Part shown: one piece after another, positions 20,401-31,860 of the stretch
Layout: each line of letters starts with the position of its first letter
Position numbering within the stretch: the stretch's first letter is position 1
Assembly (NCBI GenBank): GCA_021521415.1
Contig: JAIQDT010000168.1
Coordinates: forward strand, 2,240,501 to 2,304,500
Direction: 5' to 3'
DNA from: Bidens hawaiensis
Lineage: Eukaryota; Streptophyta; Magnoliopsida; Asterales; Asteraceae
Length of the DNA: 64,000 bases
Made by a program: the position numbers and the translations under genes
The notes under the pieces: generated by a model
Databases searched by the model: none
Told to the model about the DNA's origin: nothing
What the model saw: only the letters and a program-made list of their open reading frames with translations

Positions 20401-21956
20401 TGTCTTTTTAGAGATCTATATATTAGATTTCTGAAAGACTCGGGCTTACTACCAGCTGAAGCTGTTATTAGGCTGTATGACCCCAAAGTAAAGGCTGACT
20501 TTTCTTCCAAAACCTTGGTTTGCTTCTTTTATTATCCCTTTTCGATCGGCCTTTCATATCCGTTTTCTCAGCTTATCAAAGAGTTCTTTGATGTCACCGG
20601 GTTCTCTTACTCCCAAGTCATGCCAATGGTGTGGAGAGTCTTGGCTACTGTAGATCGATTGAATAAAACCCATCGGTTGTCGATAGGCATACCTGAGATA
20701 GCCGCGACCTATAACCTCTGTACCCACGGATCTTTCCGCTATTGTCTTCAATCTAAATCCAGCCGTCTTTATGTGGTTCCCAAGGTGTCCGGTAGTGACC
20801 CTGATTGGAAGAAAAAATTATTTTTCGTGCGTCGCGACTCTATTCCCGACGGAATGAGCTTGCCTATTAAATGGGTTCATAAGGGTAGGAAATTCTTAGG
20901 ATAAGATTTCTTTTTTCAAATAATTTGTGTTAACACCTTTTTTGGCAGTTGTGTTTGAGGATTTAATAAAGTATAGGAAGGATACAAATCGAAGGCTCAA
21001 GGCGTTGTTTAAGGTTCCGGCAGAGGATAGGGAATTCTGGTTAGAAGAAGAAACATGGGAAACAAGCATGACTGCTGCGAAGGCTGTTGAGAGTATGTCT
21101 TCTGGTAAGTTTTTTGGGTTTTTCATGAAATTCTTAGGATTTCACTTTCTTGGGAATAACTTGATAAATTGTTGTATAGGGATGCCAAAGCCAAAGTCTT
21201 CTTTCTGCTTAGTCTACATGGACGATCTTATCGAGGATAAGACCGTGGTTAAACAAGAACACTCCAAGACTCTCTCTCCGAAAGTAAGAGTTCCGACGAC
21301 TCGCCAGAAACACGCTGCACAGAAGAAAAGGAAAGCCACTACTTCAGCTGAGAACGAGCCCTTTGCCGATATGAGCACTACTGATGCTGTTGAGAAGCTG
21401 CAAGCTCTTGCCAACTTTCTTGGAACAGTAAGTACTTTTGTTTATCCTGAAAATAGTAAACTGCAGAAAAACTTATGTTAATTTGGGGATAACAGAAAAC
21501 TGAAGGTTACCGTCAGAGATCCCAAGATGCTGAATTGGCTCAGAGAGAGGCTGAGATCAAGGTTGCCGATCTACTACATGCAGCTGACATAAAGGATAAG
21601 CTACTCAAAAAGAAGGATAAAGAGATTGTGGATCTCAGAGCCTCATTTGAGTTGCAGAAGACAGAATTCATTAAAGAAGCCAAGAAGTATGCAGCCACCA
21701 GTATCCTGGAGTCGATGCTCAAGATGTCGGAGGAAGTGCAAGCGAAGGGCTACACTATGGACTCCTAGAACTCCACGGCTTGGAAGAAGAAGCTGAAGAA
21801 GCTGAGGGGGGAGAAGTTTGAAGAAGATGATGTGGCAGGTACTTCTGAAGTGATCAAGGATGCTGGTGCTAGTGAGGAGATGAAGGAAACCAAGACCGGT
21901 GAGGTGACGGAGTCGGAGAAGAAGGAGGGTGATCATGGTGAAGGTGACAAGGTTTG
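20401..21956 (+). pseudogene. Antisense Transposase_28-like gene of element D, four exons
   Basis: It runs opposite to gag-pol between pol and the 3' LTR. Exon 1 (20401-20884) encodes the domain Pfam calls putative gypsy-type transposon (Transposase_28), with YPFSQLIKEFFDVTGFSYSQ, MPMVWRVL and a C-terminal FFVRRDSIPDG-x-LPIKWVHKG. Introns with GT/AG ends follow at 20885-20948, 21105-21179 and 21428-21495. Exon 3 carries basic QKKRKA motifs that could be nuclear signals. Exon 4 is a lysine/glutamate coiled coil with an acidic tail. A TAG near 21766 truncates it, and the first exon's ATG is unclear. C has the same gene with equivalent introns. Its function is unknown. Lineage relatives such as Grande and Retand also carry antisense ORFs. 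Confidence 0.75.
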
Positions 21957-23216
21957 AACCGGGTGTTCCGATTGTGTTAATGTGCTTGTGATGGTTGTCA
22001 AAACAATTTTTATTTTGGTTGTTTAAGGATAATATAATATTCTTAGGATAATGGTTTGGGTGGAGGGATCCTGGTTCAGGACGAAGCCCAAATCTTCTTT
22101 TATTTCCTGCTTTTAGAACAATATGATGGTTCAGGTGGATGGGCTCTTTTTTGAGTGACACCAGAATCATCATTTTCCTGCACTTTAATATTAGTAGAAT
22201 AATTTTTTATGACTTATGTTAGTGTTTTATCCTCGCTTATGTTATAGAATCTTCACAATAAAGTTGATTTCATTAGAATTTAGAAATCTAGGTGAGATTT
22301 GTTAAAAAGTTAGGTTTAAGTTAATGAACCAACACAAAGTTATTAAATTTATTAAGTAGAAGGAAATAAAGAACATTGCAAAATAGGAAGTCATACCAAA
22401 ATTATTTAGCAATCAACTTTGATAAGGTATAGACCATTTCATCCTTGTAACAAGATTACCTTTCAGGATGTTCCTTCAATCATAAGGATATACCGATAGA
22501 CCTACAATATTATCCTAAAAATAATTTCATTCTGGCGACAAGGCCCAAACAAACTGGCGACAAGGCCTAAACAAACTGGTGACAAGGCCTATTTAAACAG
22601 GCGACAAGGCCTAAACTTGCGACAAGGCCTGAACTGGCGACAAGGCCCTTGAGAAGAGCTGATGACCCCTTAAACCTTAGGAATAAACTGGCGATAAGGC
22701 CCTTGAGTAGAGGTGAAAACCCCTTAAACCTTAGGAAATGGTACGTCTACCATAAACTTGAGATTCAAACCAATAGCTGAGGATAACGAAGTAACAAGTC
22801 ACTATATTTCATGTGTTGGCCCCGTCTCTCAAACCACGACCGAATAAACGTGCGCTACAGGCGATCTTAAGAAGAGGTGAAAACCCCTTAAACCTTAGAA
22901 GGCATTGAATAATACCTTAACTGGCGACAAAGGCCGAAGAAACTAGCGACAAGGCCCAAAAAGACTGGCGACAAGGCCCAAATATACTTCATCCCATGTG
23001 GGGATACCACATGTCTTCAGGCTACAAAACAGTCAACTCTAAGTGAGGGGTGGGTGTTAGCTTTGCTAACACCCCTCCGATGCTTAAGTCAGTACCATGA
23101 TAGAAGAATAATAATATTGAAATATGAATAAAAATGTAAATTCTAATACATACCTTAGTCGTTTTAACATCACTGTTAAATTTCTAAGGATAGCAATTAT
23201 CTTCGGGATAGAAGTC
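21957..23216. other. Element D non-coding region between pol and antisense gene
   Basis: No gene is seen in these 1.26 kb. The two convergent genes end on its two sides. It is AT-rich from 22000 to 22530 and then holds a tandem array (22533-22990). ggttatcct/aggataat motifs recur. Confidence 0.6.
22533..22990. repeat. Tandem array of actggcgacaaggccyaaac (element D)
   Basis: At least nine copies of a ~20-22-bp unit containing ggcgacaaggcc occur. Five are contiguous at 22533-22640, and more lie near 22690, 22920, 22945 and 22965, interspersed with a longer repeated unit containing gaaaaccccttaaaccttag. In element sense the core is ggccttgtcgccag. C has a similar array, built on gggcttgtccccag, at the same place. 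Tat/Ogre 3' regions are known sources of satellite repeats. Confidence 0.8.
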
Positions 23217-24185
23217 TTACATAAAATATTTTTTGAGGTGGATAGCATTCCAAGCCCTTGGCAGTGAGCCACCATCCAAAGTGGACAATCTGTATGCCCC
23301 CTTTCCTGCTTCTGACTCAATCAAGTAAGGACCTTCCCATTTTGGTGCGAGCTTTCCATCTGCAGGATTTGTAGTATTCTGAAAGGCTTTTCGGAGAACC
23401 AAATCCCCTTCTTGAAATCTACGAACCCTGATATTCTTGTTGTAGGACTTTGTTATCTTCTGCTTATAAGAGGCCATTCTGATCTTTGCTAAATCCCTGA
23501 GTTCTTCTACTGCATCTAGATCTTCAAGTAGACTTTGAGTGTTATCTTCGAGATTTTGATGACTGACTCTAGTTGCAGGGATAACCATCTCTGTCGGGAT
23601 AATTGCTTCAGCTCCAAAAACCAATTAGAAAGGAGTCTGACCAGTAGCATTCTTCGAAGTGGTCCTATCTGCCCAAAGAACAAAAGGTAGTTCTTCGGCC
23701 CACTTTCCTTTCTTAGACCCCAACTTTTTCTTCAGGTTATTGATGATGATTTTGTTGCTTGATTCGGCCTGTCCGTTAGCCTGAGGATGGATAGGTGTTG
23801 AAGTGATCATTTTGATTCCCCAACTGGCACAGAAGTTGGTGGTTCTCTTGCCGATGAATTGCGAGCCATTGTCACACACTATCTCTGATGGGATTCCAAA
23901 TCTTGTCAGAATATTACGCTTGATGAATGAGATAACTTCTTTCTCTCTGACTTGAACAAAAGATTCAGCCTCGATCCACTTCGAGAAATAGTCTGTCATT
24001 GCCAGCATAAAGACCTTTCCTCCAGGAGCTCTTGGTAGCTTTCCCACAATATCCATACCCCACTTCATGAAAGGCCAAGGGGATATAATTGGATACAATG
24101 GTTCAGCCGGCTGGTGCAGAATGTTGCTATGTCTCTGGCGTGCATCACATTTCTGAGAATAATTCATAGCATCCCTCTTCATCAT
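23217..24185 (-). pseudogene. pol: Element D integrase
   Basis: The protein inserts element DNA into the host genome. The zinc finger end reads CDARQRH, so its last cysteine is lost. The catalytic residues are all visible: D in [12 protein letters not shown] in IVCDNGSQF and E in ANGQAESSNK. The C-terminal domain (GDLVLRKAFQNT, LAPKWEGPYLIES) ends NAIHLKKYFM with TGA at 23217. One in-frame stop (TAG) lies at 23625. It shares one frame with RNase H and protease. Confidence 0.9.
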
Positions 24186-24197
24186 TGGCCAGAAGTA

Positions 24198-25049
24198 TCA
24201 TGTTCTTAGGATTTTGGAGAATAGTGCTCTGCCCCCAGTGTGATTCCCGCAATCTCCTTCATGGATATCCTGAAGAACTTCTTGAGCTTCTGCCTTCTCC
24301 AAGAACCTAAGATATGGTCCTGCAAGAGATTTTCTGTATAATATATCATTCATTATAGTATATGGTATTACCTTTGTACGAAAAGCTCTTGGGTTTTCAT
24401 CCTTGGGAATAACTCCATCCTGAATATATTTCCTGATCGGAATAATCCAAGAAATTTCATTATCCTCAGGATCCCTGGCTCTCATATCTTCATCATCTTC
24501 TGATATTTCATTGACACCTTGCTCTTCTATTGCTGGGCTCAGGATATGTATGATAGGAATCTTGACACCTTCCGGTATTCTGAAAGATGAAGCTAGGTAT
24601 GCTAGGGCATCTGCTTCAACATTCTCTTCTCTAGGTACCTGTGAAATATCAATCATTTCGAAACACTTTGCTAGTTTTTTTACTAGCTCTAAATATTTCA
24701 TTAGCTTTTCTCCTCTAACAGTATATGAACCATTAAAGTGATTGGTTAATAATAATGAATCAACATGTACTTGAATAAACCTAATTTTCATGTCGATTGC
24801 TAGTTGTATTCCTGCTATCAAGGCTTCATATTCTGCCTCATTGTTTGTGGCTTGGAATCCGCAGGATATGGATTGAGGAATAATGTCCCCCTGTGGCGAT
24901 TTCAGCAGGATCCCGAGACCTGTTCCTCTAACATTTGAAGCACCATCAGTGTATAGAGTCCACATATCTTTGGTTTCTTCAAGTTGTTGGACTTCCAAGT
25001 TTGCTTCTTCTTTAAGTTCACTGGTGAAATCAGCCACAAAGTCTACCAA
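24198..25049 (-). pseudogene. pol: Element D second (archaeal-type) RNase H and integrase zinc-binding start
   Basis: Tat elements carry a second RNase H beside the degenerate Gypsy one. Here the catalytic DEDD set is complete: D in LYTDGASN, E in NNEAEYEAL, D in QVHVDSLLL and D in VEADALAYL. The C-terminal part (DCGNHTGGRALFSKI) starts the integrase HHCC domain. A TAG at 25050-25052 separates it from the RT section and a stop near 24195 from the integrase core. All share one frame. Confidence 0.88.
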
Positions 25050-25052
25050 TGC

Positions 25053-26489
25053 CTAGGAATTGATTGCAGTCCTAGGTTCATATGCTATATCATATGTGCT
25101 CAGCTTTACAGCCCATTTTTCCATCCTGCCTGACATTTCTGGTTTTCTCAAAACAGACTTAACAGGGTGATTAGGTTTAACTAGAATAGGATGAGTTTCA
25201 AAATAATGTCTAAGTTTAGTAGATGCCATAATAAGTGCTAAAATTAATTTCTCAAGATAAGAATACCTGGTTTCAGCATCCAATAAACTCTTACTTAGAT
25301 AATAGATGGGATGTTGTTGACCTTCAAGATCCTTAGCCAAAACTGCACTTACAGCATTATTTAATACAGCTGGATATAGAGATAGAGGTTCACTTTCTTC
25401 GGGTTTTACCAGCAGAGGAGCAGAGGAAAGATAAACTTTTAAGAACATTAAAGCTTCCTCATGCTTACTGGTCCACTCGAACCTTTTGTTTTTCCTCAGA
25501 ATATCATAAAATTCTTTGCACTTTTCAGAGGATTTGGATATGAATCTGTTGAGTGCCGCTATCCTGCCAGTCAGCCTTTGAACATCTTTGACTGATGCTG
25601 GGGATTTCAGATTCAGGATAGCTTGTATCTGCTCTGGACTCGCCTCTATCCCCCTTTTGGTGACCATGTATCCCAAGAATTTTCCCGTCTTCACTCCGAA
25701 ATGGCACTTTGCAGGGTTCAGCTTCATGTTATATTTGTCGAGGATATCAAATGCAGTCTTGAGATCCTGGAGGTGATCCTCAGCTTTCTTGGACTTCACC
25801 ACCATATCATCAATATAAACTTCCATCGTGTCCCCCAGTTGCTCTTTGAACATCATGTTAACTAACCTCTGATAGGTAGCACTTGCATTTCTAAGTCCAA
25901 AGGGCATAGAAATATAACAATAAATACCCGTGGGAGTCACGAAGGCCGTGTTTTCTTGATCTAAGGGCTCCATCTGGATTTGTTGAAATCCTGAGGATGC
26001 GTCCATAAATGTCAGCATCTCGTGGCCGGCTATAGCATCTACCATTGAATTGATGTGGCAGAGGAAATGGATCTTTAGGACAGGCTTTATTCAAGTCTGT
26101 AAAATCCACACAAACTCTCCATTTTCCATTTTTTTCTACACAACCACCACATTTGCTAACCGTCAGGGATATTGAACTTCCCTGATCATTTTTTCCTTCA
26201 GAAGTCTTTCAACTTCTTAGATAATTATGTTTCTCTCAAGTGCAAACTTTCTTCTCTTTTGATGGATTGGCCTGAAAGAATTATCAATTCCAAGTTCATG
26301 TGTTATAATATCTTTGAAAATACCTGTCATATCTTCATGTTTCCATGCAAATGTTGACAGTCTTGACTTGAGAAAATCGATCAATTCTGACTCAATATCC
26401 TCAGGAATGCTCGTTCCTATCAGCACTTTGACTTCAGGATCCTCGGGATAAGGAAGTACTTCTTTAATTTCTTGTTCCCTGGCCTCCAT
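25053..26489 (-). pseudogene. pol: Element D reverse transcriptase and first RNase H
   Basis: The RT blocks are clear: KNGKWRVCVDFTDLNKACPKDPFPLPH, FQQIQMEPLDQENTAF, MPFGLRNASATYQRLVN and an intact YIDDMVVKS. The first RNase H region follows (PIYYLSKSLLDAE, KLRHYFETHPI) and lacks clear catalytic acids, as usual in this lineage. Two stops near 26216 and 26160 and two single-base frameshifts between 26050 and 26140 disrupt the palm. Confidence 0.88.
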
Positions 26490-26516
26490 TACGTCTCGTG
26501 CTGGCTTCTGTAATTG

Positions 26517-27212
26517 CTACGCCTGCTGGGGTTTGGCAGTACATTTCATAGAAGAGGTGTAGCAATTTTTTTCATCTTGTTGATCGCTGATGATTTTGAT
26601 AACTCCCCACGGACTTGAGAGTTTCACACATTGGTGATAGGTGGAAGGGACTGCTTTCATGTCGTGTATCCAGGGCCTGTCTAATATAATATTGCAACAA
26701 GACAAACAGTCAATAACACAAAATTTTTGTATTTTATTTACCCCTTCGACGTATACTGGGAGTTTTATTTCCCCAATAGTGCATTTAGTCTCTCCGCTGA
26801 ATCCAACCAATACTGAGGAACTAGGAACGATCTCATCCTCCGGAATATTTATCTTTCTCAGCACATCTAATTGAATAATGTTGACAGAGCTTCCACCATC
26901 TACGAGGATCCTACGCACATAATGGTTAGCCACATATAATGTTATTACCAAACTATCATGGTGAGGATCCTGAATGTTGACTCTATCACTTTCATCGAAG
27001 GTCATGGTCTTTGTTTGAGTGAGAATGGATGTCTTTGTTGGTCTGTCAGCCACTTCTAACTTCCTTTTATCAGCAATTCTTTTTGCAGCAGAATAAGAGG
27101 CAGATGTCAGATCCTCCGGATATGAACATGATTGTTTTTGCATCTGTTGGTGGAGGAGTCGGCTTTTCAGGAATATTTTCAGGATTTTGTTCATTTCCCT
27201 TCTTCCGGCCAA
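26517..27212 (-). pseudogene. pol: Element D protease
   Basis: The aspartic protease would mature gag-pol. The active site reads ILVDGGSSVNII, the DGG variant of Tat elements in place of DTG/DSG. Downstream lie FSGETKCTIGEIKLPVYVEG and the conserved ILDRPWIHDMKAVPSTYHQC. The frame opens after a frameshift from gag near 27210 and ends with TAG near 26515. Confidence 0.88.
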
Positions 27213-27384
27213 GTAGCTATTTCAAGTGGCCTTTGCTGAGAAGATAGCTAATCTCCCTTCTGAGTGCAATGAAATCATCAGTCAAGTGCCCAAAGTCTTC
27301 GTGGAAGGCACACCACTTTGATTTGTCTTTGTATGTTCCTTGTTTTTCCATCTTCTTTGGCCACCTGCCTTTTTCACCTAAATC

Positions 27385-29157
27385 CTACATGGCACACATT
27401 AATCCACCAATATCAATAGAAAAACAATATTCAGAGACCTTAGGATATTCTTCATCATCTTCATCATCTACTGCATTGATCCTTGGGTTATCAGGCTTAT
27501 AGTAAGGCTTTGATCGACATGATTTTCCCGGGGATTCGGCCTTCCTGTTTGTCTGAACATACTTCGGGATACCGATCTTATAGTTTTTCTTATCATCTTC
27601 TAGCCTGATAAACCTCAGAGCTATGCTTCTTGCTTCATCTAATGACCTATATGGAGTCATAACAAGATCATCATAGAAAGAGGAGCCTTTTTCTAACCCC
27701 AGCTTAAAAGCTTCCATTGCTGAAGCCGGGTTTAGATTTGGAATTTCCAACGACTCCTTGCTAAACCTGGTAATAAAATCTCTCAAGGATTCCCTAGGAT
27801 TTTGGGTAACCCTGTAAAGATCACCTGTCATTTTCTCAAATGTTCTACTGCAAGAAAACTGGTTATTGAACAAGTTAATTAAATGAGAAAAGGAAGTGAT
27901 AGTATTAGGAGTAATACTCAGTAGCCATTTCATGGCCGCTCCAGTCAGGGTAGACCCAAATCCCTTGCAAAGACATGCTTCCTTGATTTCCATAGGGACT
28001 GGGTTGATCTCCATACGCTCTCTATATTGTGCGACGTGTTCCTCAGGATCCGTTGAAATCGTACAGTTTCATATTTGGGGTTTGAAACCGTTTTGGGATC
28101 TGTACGTCACCAATTGATGGCACAAATCGGGATATTCTGTGACTATCAGTGGGAACTTCAGCTATGGGGCGGGTTACACTAGGAACATTTGATTAAGCTT
28201 CTATAATTCTCGGGCTAAACTTGCACTTATGCCTGCATCCTGCAAAAATCCTTGATTAGCATTAAACGGAATTGTATTGAAAGTGTTACCCTGATTGATA
28301 TTCTGAGGAACGGTCTGGGTGTTGTAGCTGGCATTCCCAAATATAGTATTTTCTGGAGCGACAAATGGAGTAGTAGAAGGGTTAGCCTGCATCGGGATAA
28401 AGTCTCCCTAGTGAACCTCAGAGGACCCTGGAAACTGCTGAGTCTGAGCAAATGGCTGCTGAGGATTGAAGAATCCTGATGGAGGCAATCCTGAGAATCC
28501 TGCCTGTTCCGGAAAACCTGAGGATCTTGTCTGGTGGGACAATCCTGAAGATCCGGACTGCTGGAACGGTCCTGGGAGTCCTCCTTGCTGCGACAATCCT
28601 GAGGATAACGCCTGCTGATAAGGACCTGAGGATCCTCCCTGCTGCGACAATCCTGAGGATCCTGCATGTTGAAACGGCCCAGCAAAGGATGCATGCAAGT
28701 ATCCTTGGGATCCAGACGAGTACAATCCTGCATACCCTAAGTGCTGGAAGAGAGAGGATCCAGGGTTGTACGTCGTGGTTGATTACGGACGCGCCAATCC
28801 TGAGGATCCTCGAGGGGTGAAATCCAGAGATCTCGGGATTAATGGTGTGAATTCTTCCCCCGGCTTCTTGGCTTTTCTGATATCTTCCAGTTCTTTCACC
28901 AGCATCTGGTTGGTCTTGTTCTGGCGATCCATCTGTTCCTGTAATCGCTTATATATGAACAAAAGTTCATTATTAGATACCATAATGGGATCCTGGGGAG
29001 ATGGTCTCGTTCCCGTGAACACCGGAGTGGCGGCTTTTTTCAGAGTGTTGTCAGGTTTCTTTGGGATACCACCAGCTGGAGGAGGAGGCATAGGAGGCCT
29101 CACAGAGGAATCCAAAGCCGCGACAGAAGAAGAAACAATTTTCGGTTGGGTAGACAT
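27385..29157 (-). pseudogene. gag: Element D gag
   Basis: The start at 29157 (MSTQPKIVSSS) is chosen because it matches the gag start of C in position and in the following MPPPPAGG and QTKTNQ-like coiled segment. The middle (28725-28400) is a Gln/Gly/Ser-rich repeat of GSSGLSQQGGSSG type. The capsid core at 28014-27600 contains MKWLLSITPNTITSF, LINLFNNQFSCSRTFEKMT and SSFYDDLVMTPYRSLDEAR. A frame change near 28050 and stops near 28780, 28390 and 27384 break it. The nucleocapsid C-H-H-C motif beyond (~27290) has lost its last cysteine. Confidence 0.8.
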
Positions 29158-29216
29158 GTTGCGGATATTGAGAGTAGGGTTTAGTTTGAGAGTTAATAAC
29201 AATCAAAGCACCGTTT

Positions 29217-29236
29217 GCCCCACGGTGGGCGCCAAA
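29217..29236 (-). other. Element D primer-binding site
   Basis: In element sense tttggcgcccaccgtggggc, one base after the 5' LTR. It is the undamaged version of the site seen in C. Confidence 0.85.
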
Positions 29237-29237
29237 T

Positions 29238-29825
29238 TGTTTCGGTCAAATATTAGCAAACTAAATTTTGATCAAATTAGTGCATGAGGTGGGGTGCTTA
29301 ATAGTAAAATGATTGAACACAGTGATGTGATTACGAGTGAAAAAGCCCTTGATTATGATAATCTCCGGCACAAAAAACCCCGGACGGTGAAAACTATCAC
29401 CGTCACTTTTATTAATAATAAAATGGTGGTTACAAGTGGTGGAGCTGATAAGTGATCGTAAGCTATGTGTTACAGTGTATGCTAATAGCTAGATAAGTGA
29501 AGGTGTGTCAGGTGTGTGTTCTAATGATATTATCAGCTCGTTTATATAAGAAAATGTTACAACTGATATCCCGAATAATCCGGAATCCCTGGACTATTTC
29601 TTCCATAATCCGTTGCTCGCCCACTTTCAAGTTGATGAAGTTCAAGCATTAGCCGTTGTAGGTCCACGTTCATATTAGCATATTTAACACGTGATCTTAT
29701 CTGCAAAACAAATAAAAGTAATATAGGACAATTGAATTAGTCAAATATCATCCTCGGAATATTAGTGTTGACGGGATAGCTCAGAATCGTAGCTCATCCT
29801 GAGGATAAAAAATCTACACCCAACA
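29238..29825 (-). repeat. Element D 5' LTR (588 bp)
   Basis: In element sense it starts tgttgggtgtag at 29825 and ends gaccgaaaca at 29238. A TATA box (cttatataaa in element sense) lies at 29541-29548. Near 29370-29400 is an inverted repeat of ggacggtgaaaac / atcaccgtc, which could form a stem in the transcript leader or terminator. Confidence 0.9.
29541..29548 (-). promoter_or_regulatory. Element D LTR TATA box
   Basis: TATATAAA in element sense, about 285 bp into the LTR, is followed by a start-like region. The same sequence is in the 3' LTR near 19769-19777. Confidence 0.6.
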
Positions 29826-29870
29826 TTACTCCTATCAATTTTCGATTTTCACATACCCATATCACTATCA

Positions 29871-31860
29871 ATGGCCTCTCAATCAACCTCTTCTTCATCA
29901 ACCATGCCATCTTCGGTTTCTCTCTCATCAAGAACTTTGCCACCGATGCCTCCGCCAATCACGGGAGCACCACGAGCTACCGCTGCTGGGAATAAGACAC
30001 AACTGCCAATCTTCCAGAGCTCGAAAACTACCGCTGCCACTCCGGTAGTTAATACTAACAATGATGTTTCTAATATGTTTTCGCAGGTCAAAGCATATAT
30101 GGAGCAGCAAACCAAGACTAATCAGAGGATCCTCCGGGAGATAGAAGACCTCAAGGGGACTAAGAGGCCGGCAGAGGATCAAACAGCTCTAATGCCTAGG
30201 ATGCTGGATTTCACTACTCCATGATCCTTGGCTCAACTTGCGCAAGGATCATTCATCCTTCAACCAGGGTCCATGGGTCAGATAGCTCAAGGATCCTCAG
30301 TATTTCAGCAAGGATCATCTATCCTCCAACCAGGGTCCATGGGTCAGATAACTCAAGGATCCTCAATATTTCAGCAAGGATCATCCATCCTTCAACCGGG
30401 GTCCATGGGTCAGCGAGCTCAGGGATCCTTGACCTTTCAGCAAGGACCATTGATCCTTCAACCAGGATCCTTCAGATCATATCCTCAAGGATCCTTCAAC
30501 TCCCAACCTCTGGGATCCTTTATCCACAGTCAGGGATCCTTCTTCCAGGATCTAGGATCCTCTGGGGTCCATGAAGGAGATATAATCCCCATGCAGACCA
30601 AAGCTTCGGGTGGACCAACTCCTGTAGCAGACACTTCTTATCTCAGCCATTCATCTGGAATGCCAACCTTTACACAACAAAGAGGTAACAAGTATGATCC
30701 TATATCCTTAAATGCTAACTGTGGTTCCATGCAGGATGCAGGTATCAACCAAGCTATGTCCAAGGAACTACAGAAACTTAAGGATATGATATCCAGCGTA
30801 CCCGGGGTGATATGTCCAATTCCCGAGATACCGGAGGGAAGCCATAAGTTATCTAGATTTGCTCCACCTATCTGAGATCCTGAAATCCCAAAGCGATTCC
30901 AGACCCTCAACATGAAGACTTATGATGGGACTACTGATCCTGAGGAGCATGTAGCTCAATATAGAGAAAGGATGGAGATTAATCCCATTCCTGAAAGACT
31001 TAAAGAAGCTTGTTTAAGCAAGGGTTTCAGATCCACACTGACAGGATATGCGTTGAAGTGGCTGCTATGTCTTCGTCCCTTTTCAGTTACTTCTTTCTCA
31101 CACTTAGTTAACTTGTTCAACAGTCAATTTTCCTGTAGTAGGAAATTTGAGATGTTAACTAGTGATTTATACCAAGTTATCCAACCTAGTGATGAATCCC
31201 TTAGGGGTTTTATTACGAGGTATGGCAGGGAAGCTCTGGAAATCCCTAATCTTGACATGGCTACTTCTGTTGAAGCATTCAAGATGGGACTTCATAGGGG
31301 CTCCCCTTTTTATGATGATCTTGTGATGACTCCTTGTAGGTCCTTAGATGAAGTTAGAAACAGGGCACTCAGATTCATACGGTTGGAAGATGATAAGAGG
31401 ATCCAGGATCGTCTGGGGAATCAAACGAAGCAAGAATCTTCCAACAAGAAGCAAGGATTCTCATTCAAGAACAACAATTCGAAGCCATACTCAAAATTCA
31501 ACAATCAAAACATTCGAGTTGTTGCAGAAGAGGATGATGATGAGGATTACCCCAGCATCTCGGAATATTGCTTCTCCGTAGACACCCATGGCTTGATTTG
31601 TGTCATGAAGGATCTAGGGGAGAAGGCAAGGTGGCCCCGAAAGAACGAGGAGACGACCACCTTCAGAGACAAGTCCATATGGTGTGCCTTCCATGAGGAT
31701 TTTGGCCACATGACGGACGATTGCATCGATTTAAGGAGGGAAATCGGATACCTCCTAAGCAAGGGACACTTTATGGAACTGTTGGGAAGAAAGAAGTCTA
31801 GGATCCAGGATCCTGAAGAGGCTCCCCAAAAAGAAACTCCGCCCCCACCAGATGCTCAAG
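29871..31860 (+). pseudogene. gag: Element C gag
   Basis: The start at 29871 (MASQSTSSSS) is the first ATG after the D insertion scar, 46 bp away. A Pro/Ser-rich start and coiled segment (QTKTNQRILREIEDLKG) lead to a 22-residue tandem repeat (30235-30495). The capsid core lies at ~30915-31400 (ALKWLLCLRPFSVTSF, SPFYDDLVMTPCRSLDEVR), and the Tat-type nucleocapsid knuckle CAFHEDFGHMTDDC (CX2HX4HX4C) is near 31685. Only two stops, TGA at 30222 and 30873, interrupt the frame, which continues without shift into protease and RT. Confidence 0.85.
30235..30495 (+). repeat. 66-bp (22-residue) tandem repeat in C gag
   Basis: Four units are anchored on caaccaggg-like motifs at 30261, 30327, 30393 and 30459, exactly 66 bp apart. 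The translated unit carries GSSILQPGSMGQ and QGSSIFQQ. GGATCC lies in most units. D has a shorter-period, Gln/Gly/Ser-rich repeat at the same place in its gag. Confidence 0.85.

Larger units (their letters stand above)
19462..29825 (-). mobile_element. Element D: Tat-like Ty3/Gypsy element
   Basis: D has LTRs at 19462-20057 (3') and 29238-29825 (5'), a PBS at 29217-29236, a PPT at 20058, gag-pol on the minus strand (29157-23217) and an antisense gene on the plus strand (20401-21956). The flanks ttaat (19457-19461) and ttact (29826-29830) differ by one base and form a 5-bp target duplication inside the leader of C. The complete 10.4-kb structure is present, but the frames are broken. Confidence 0.92.
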
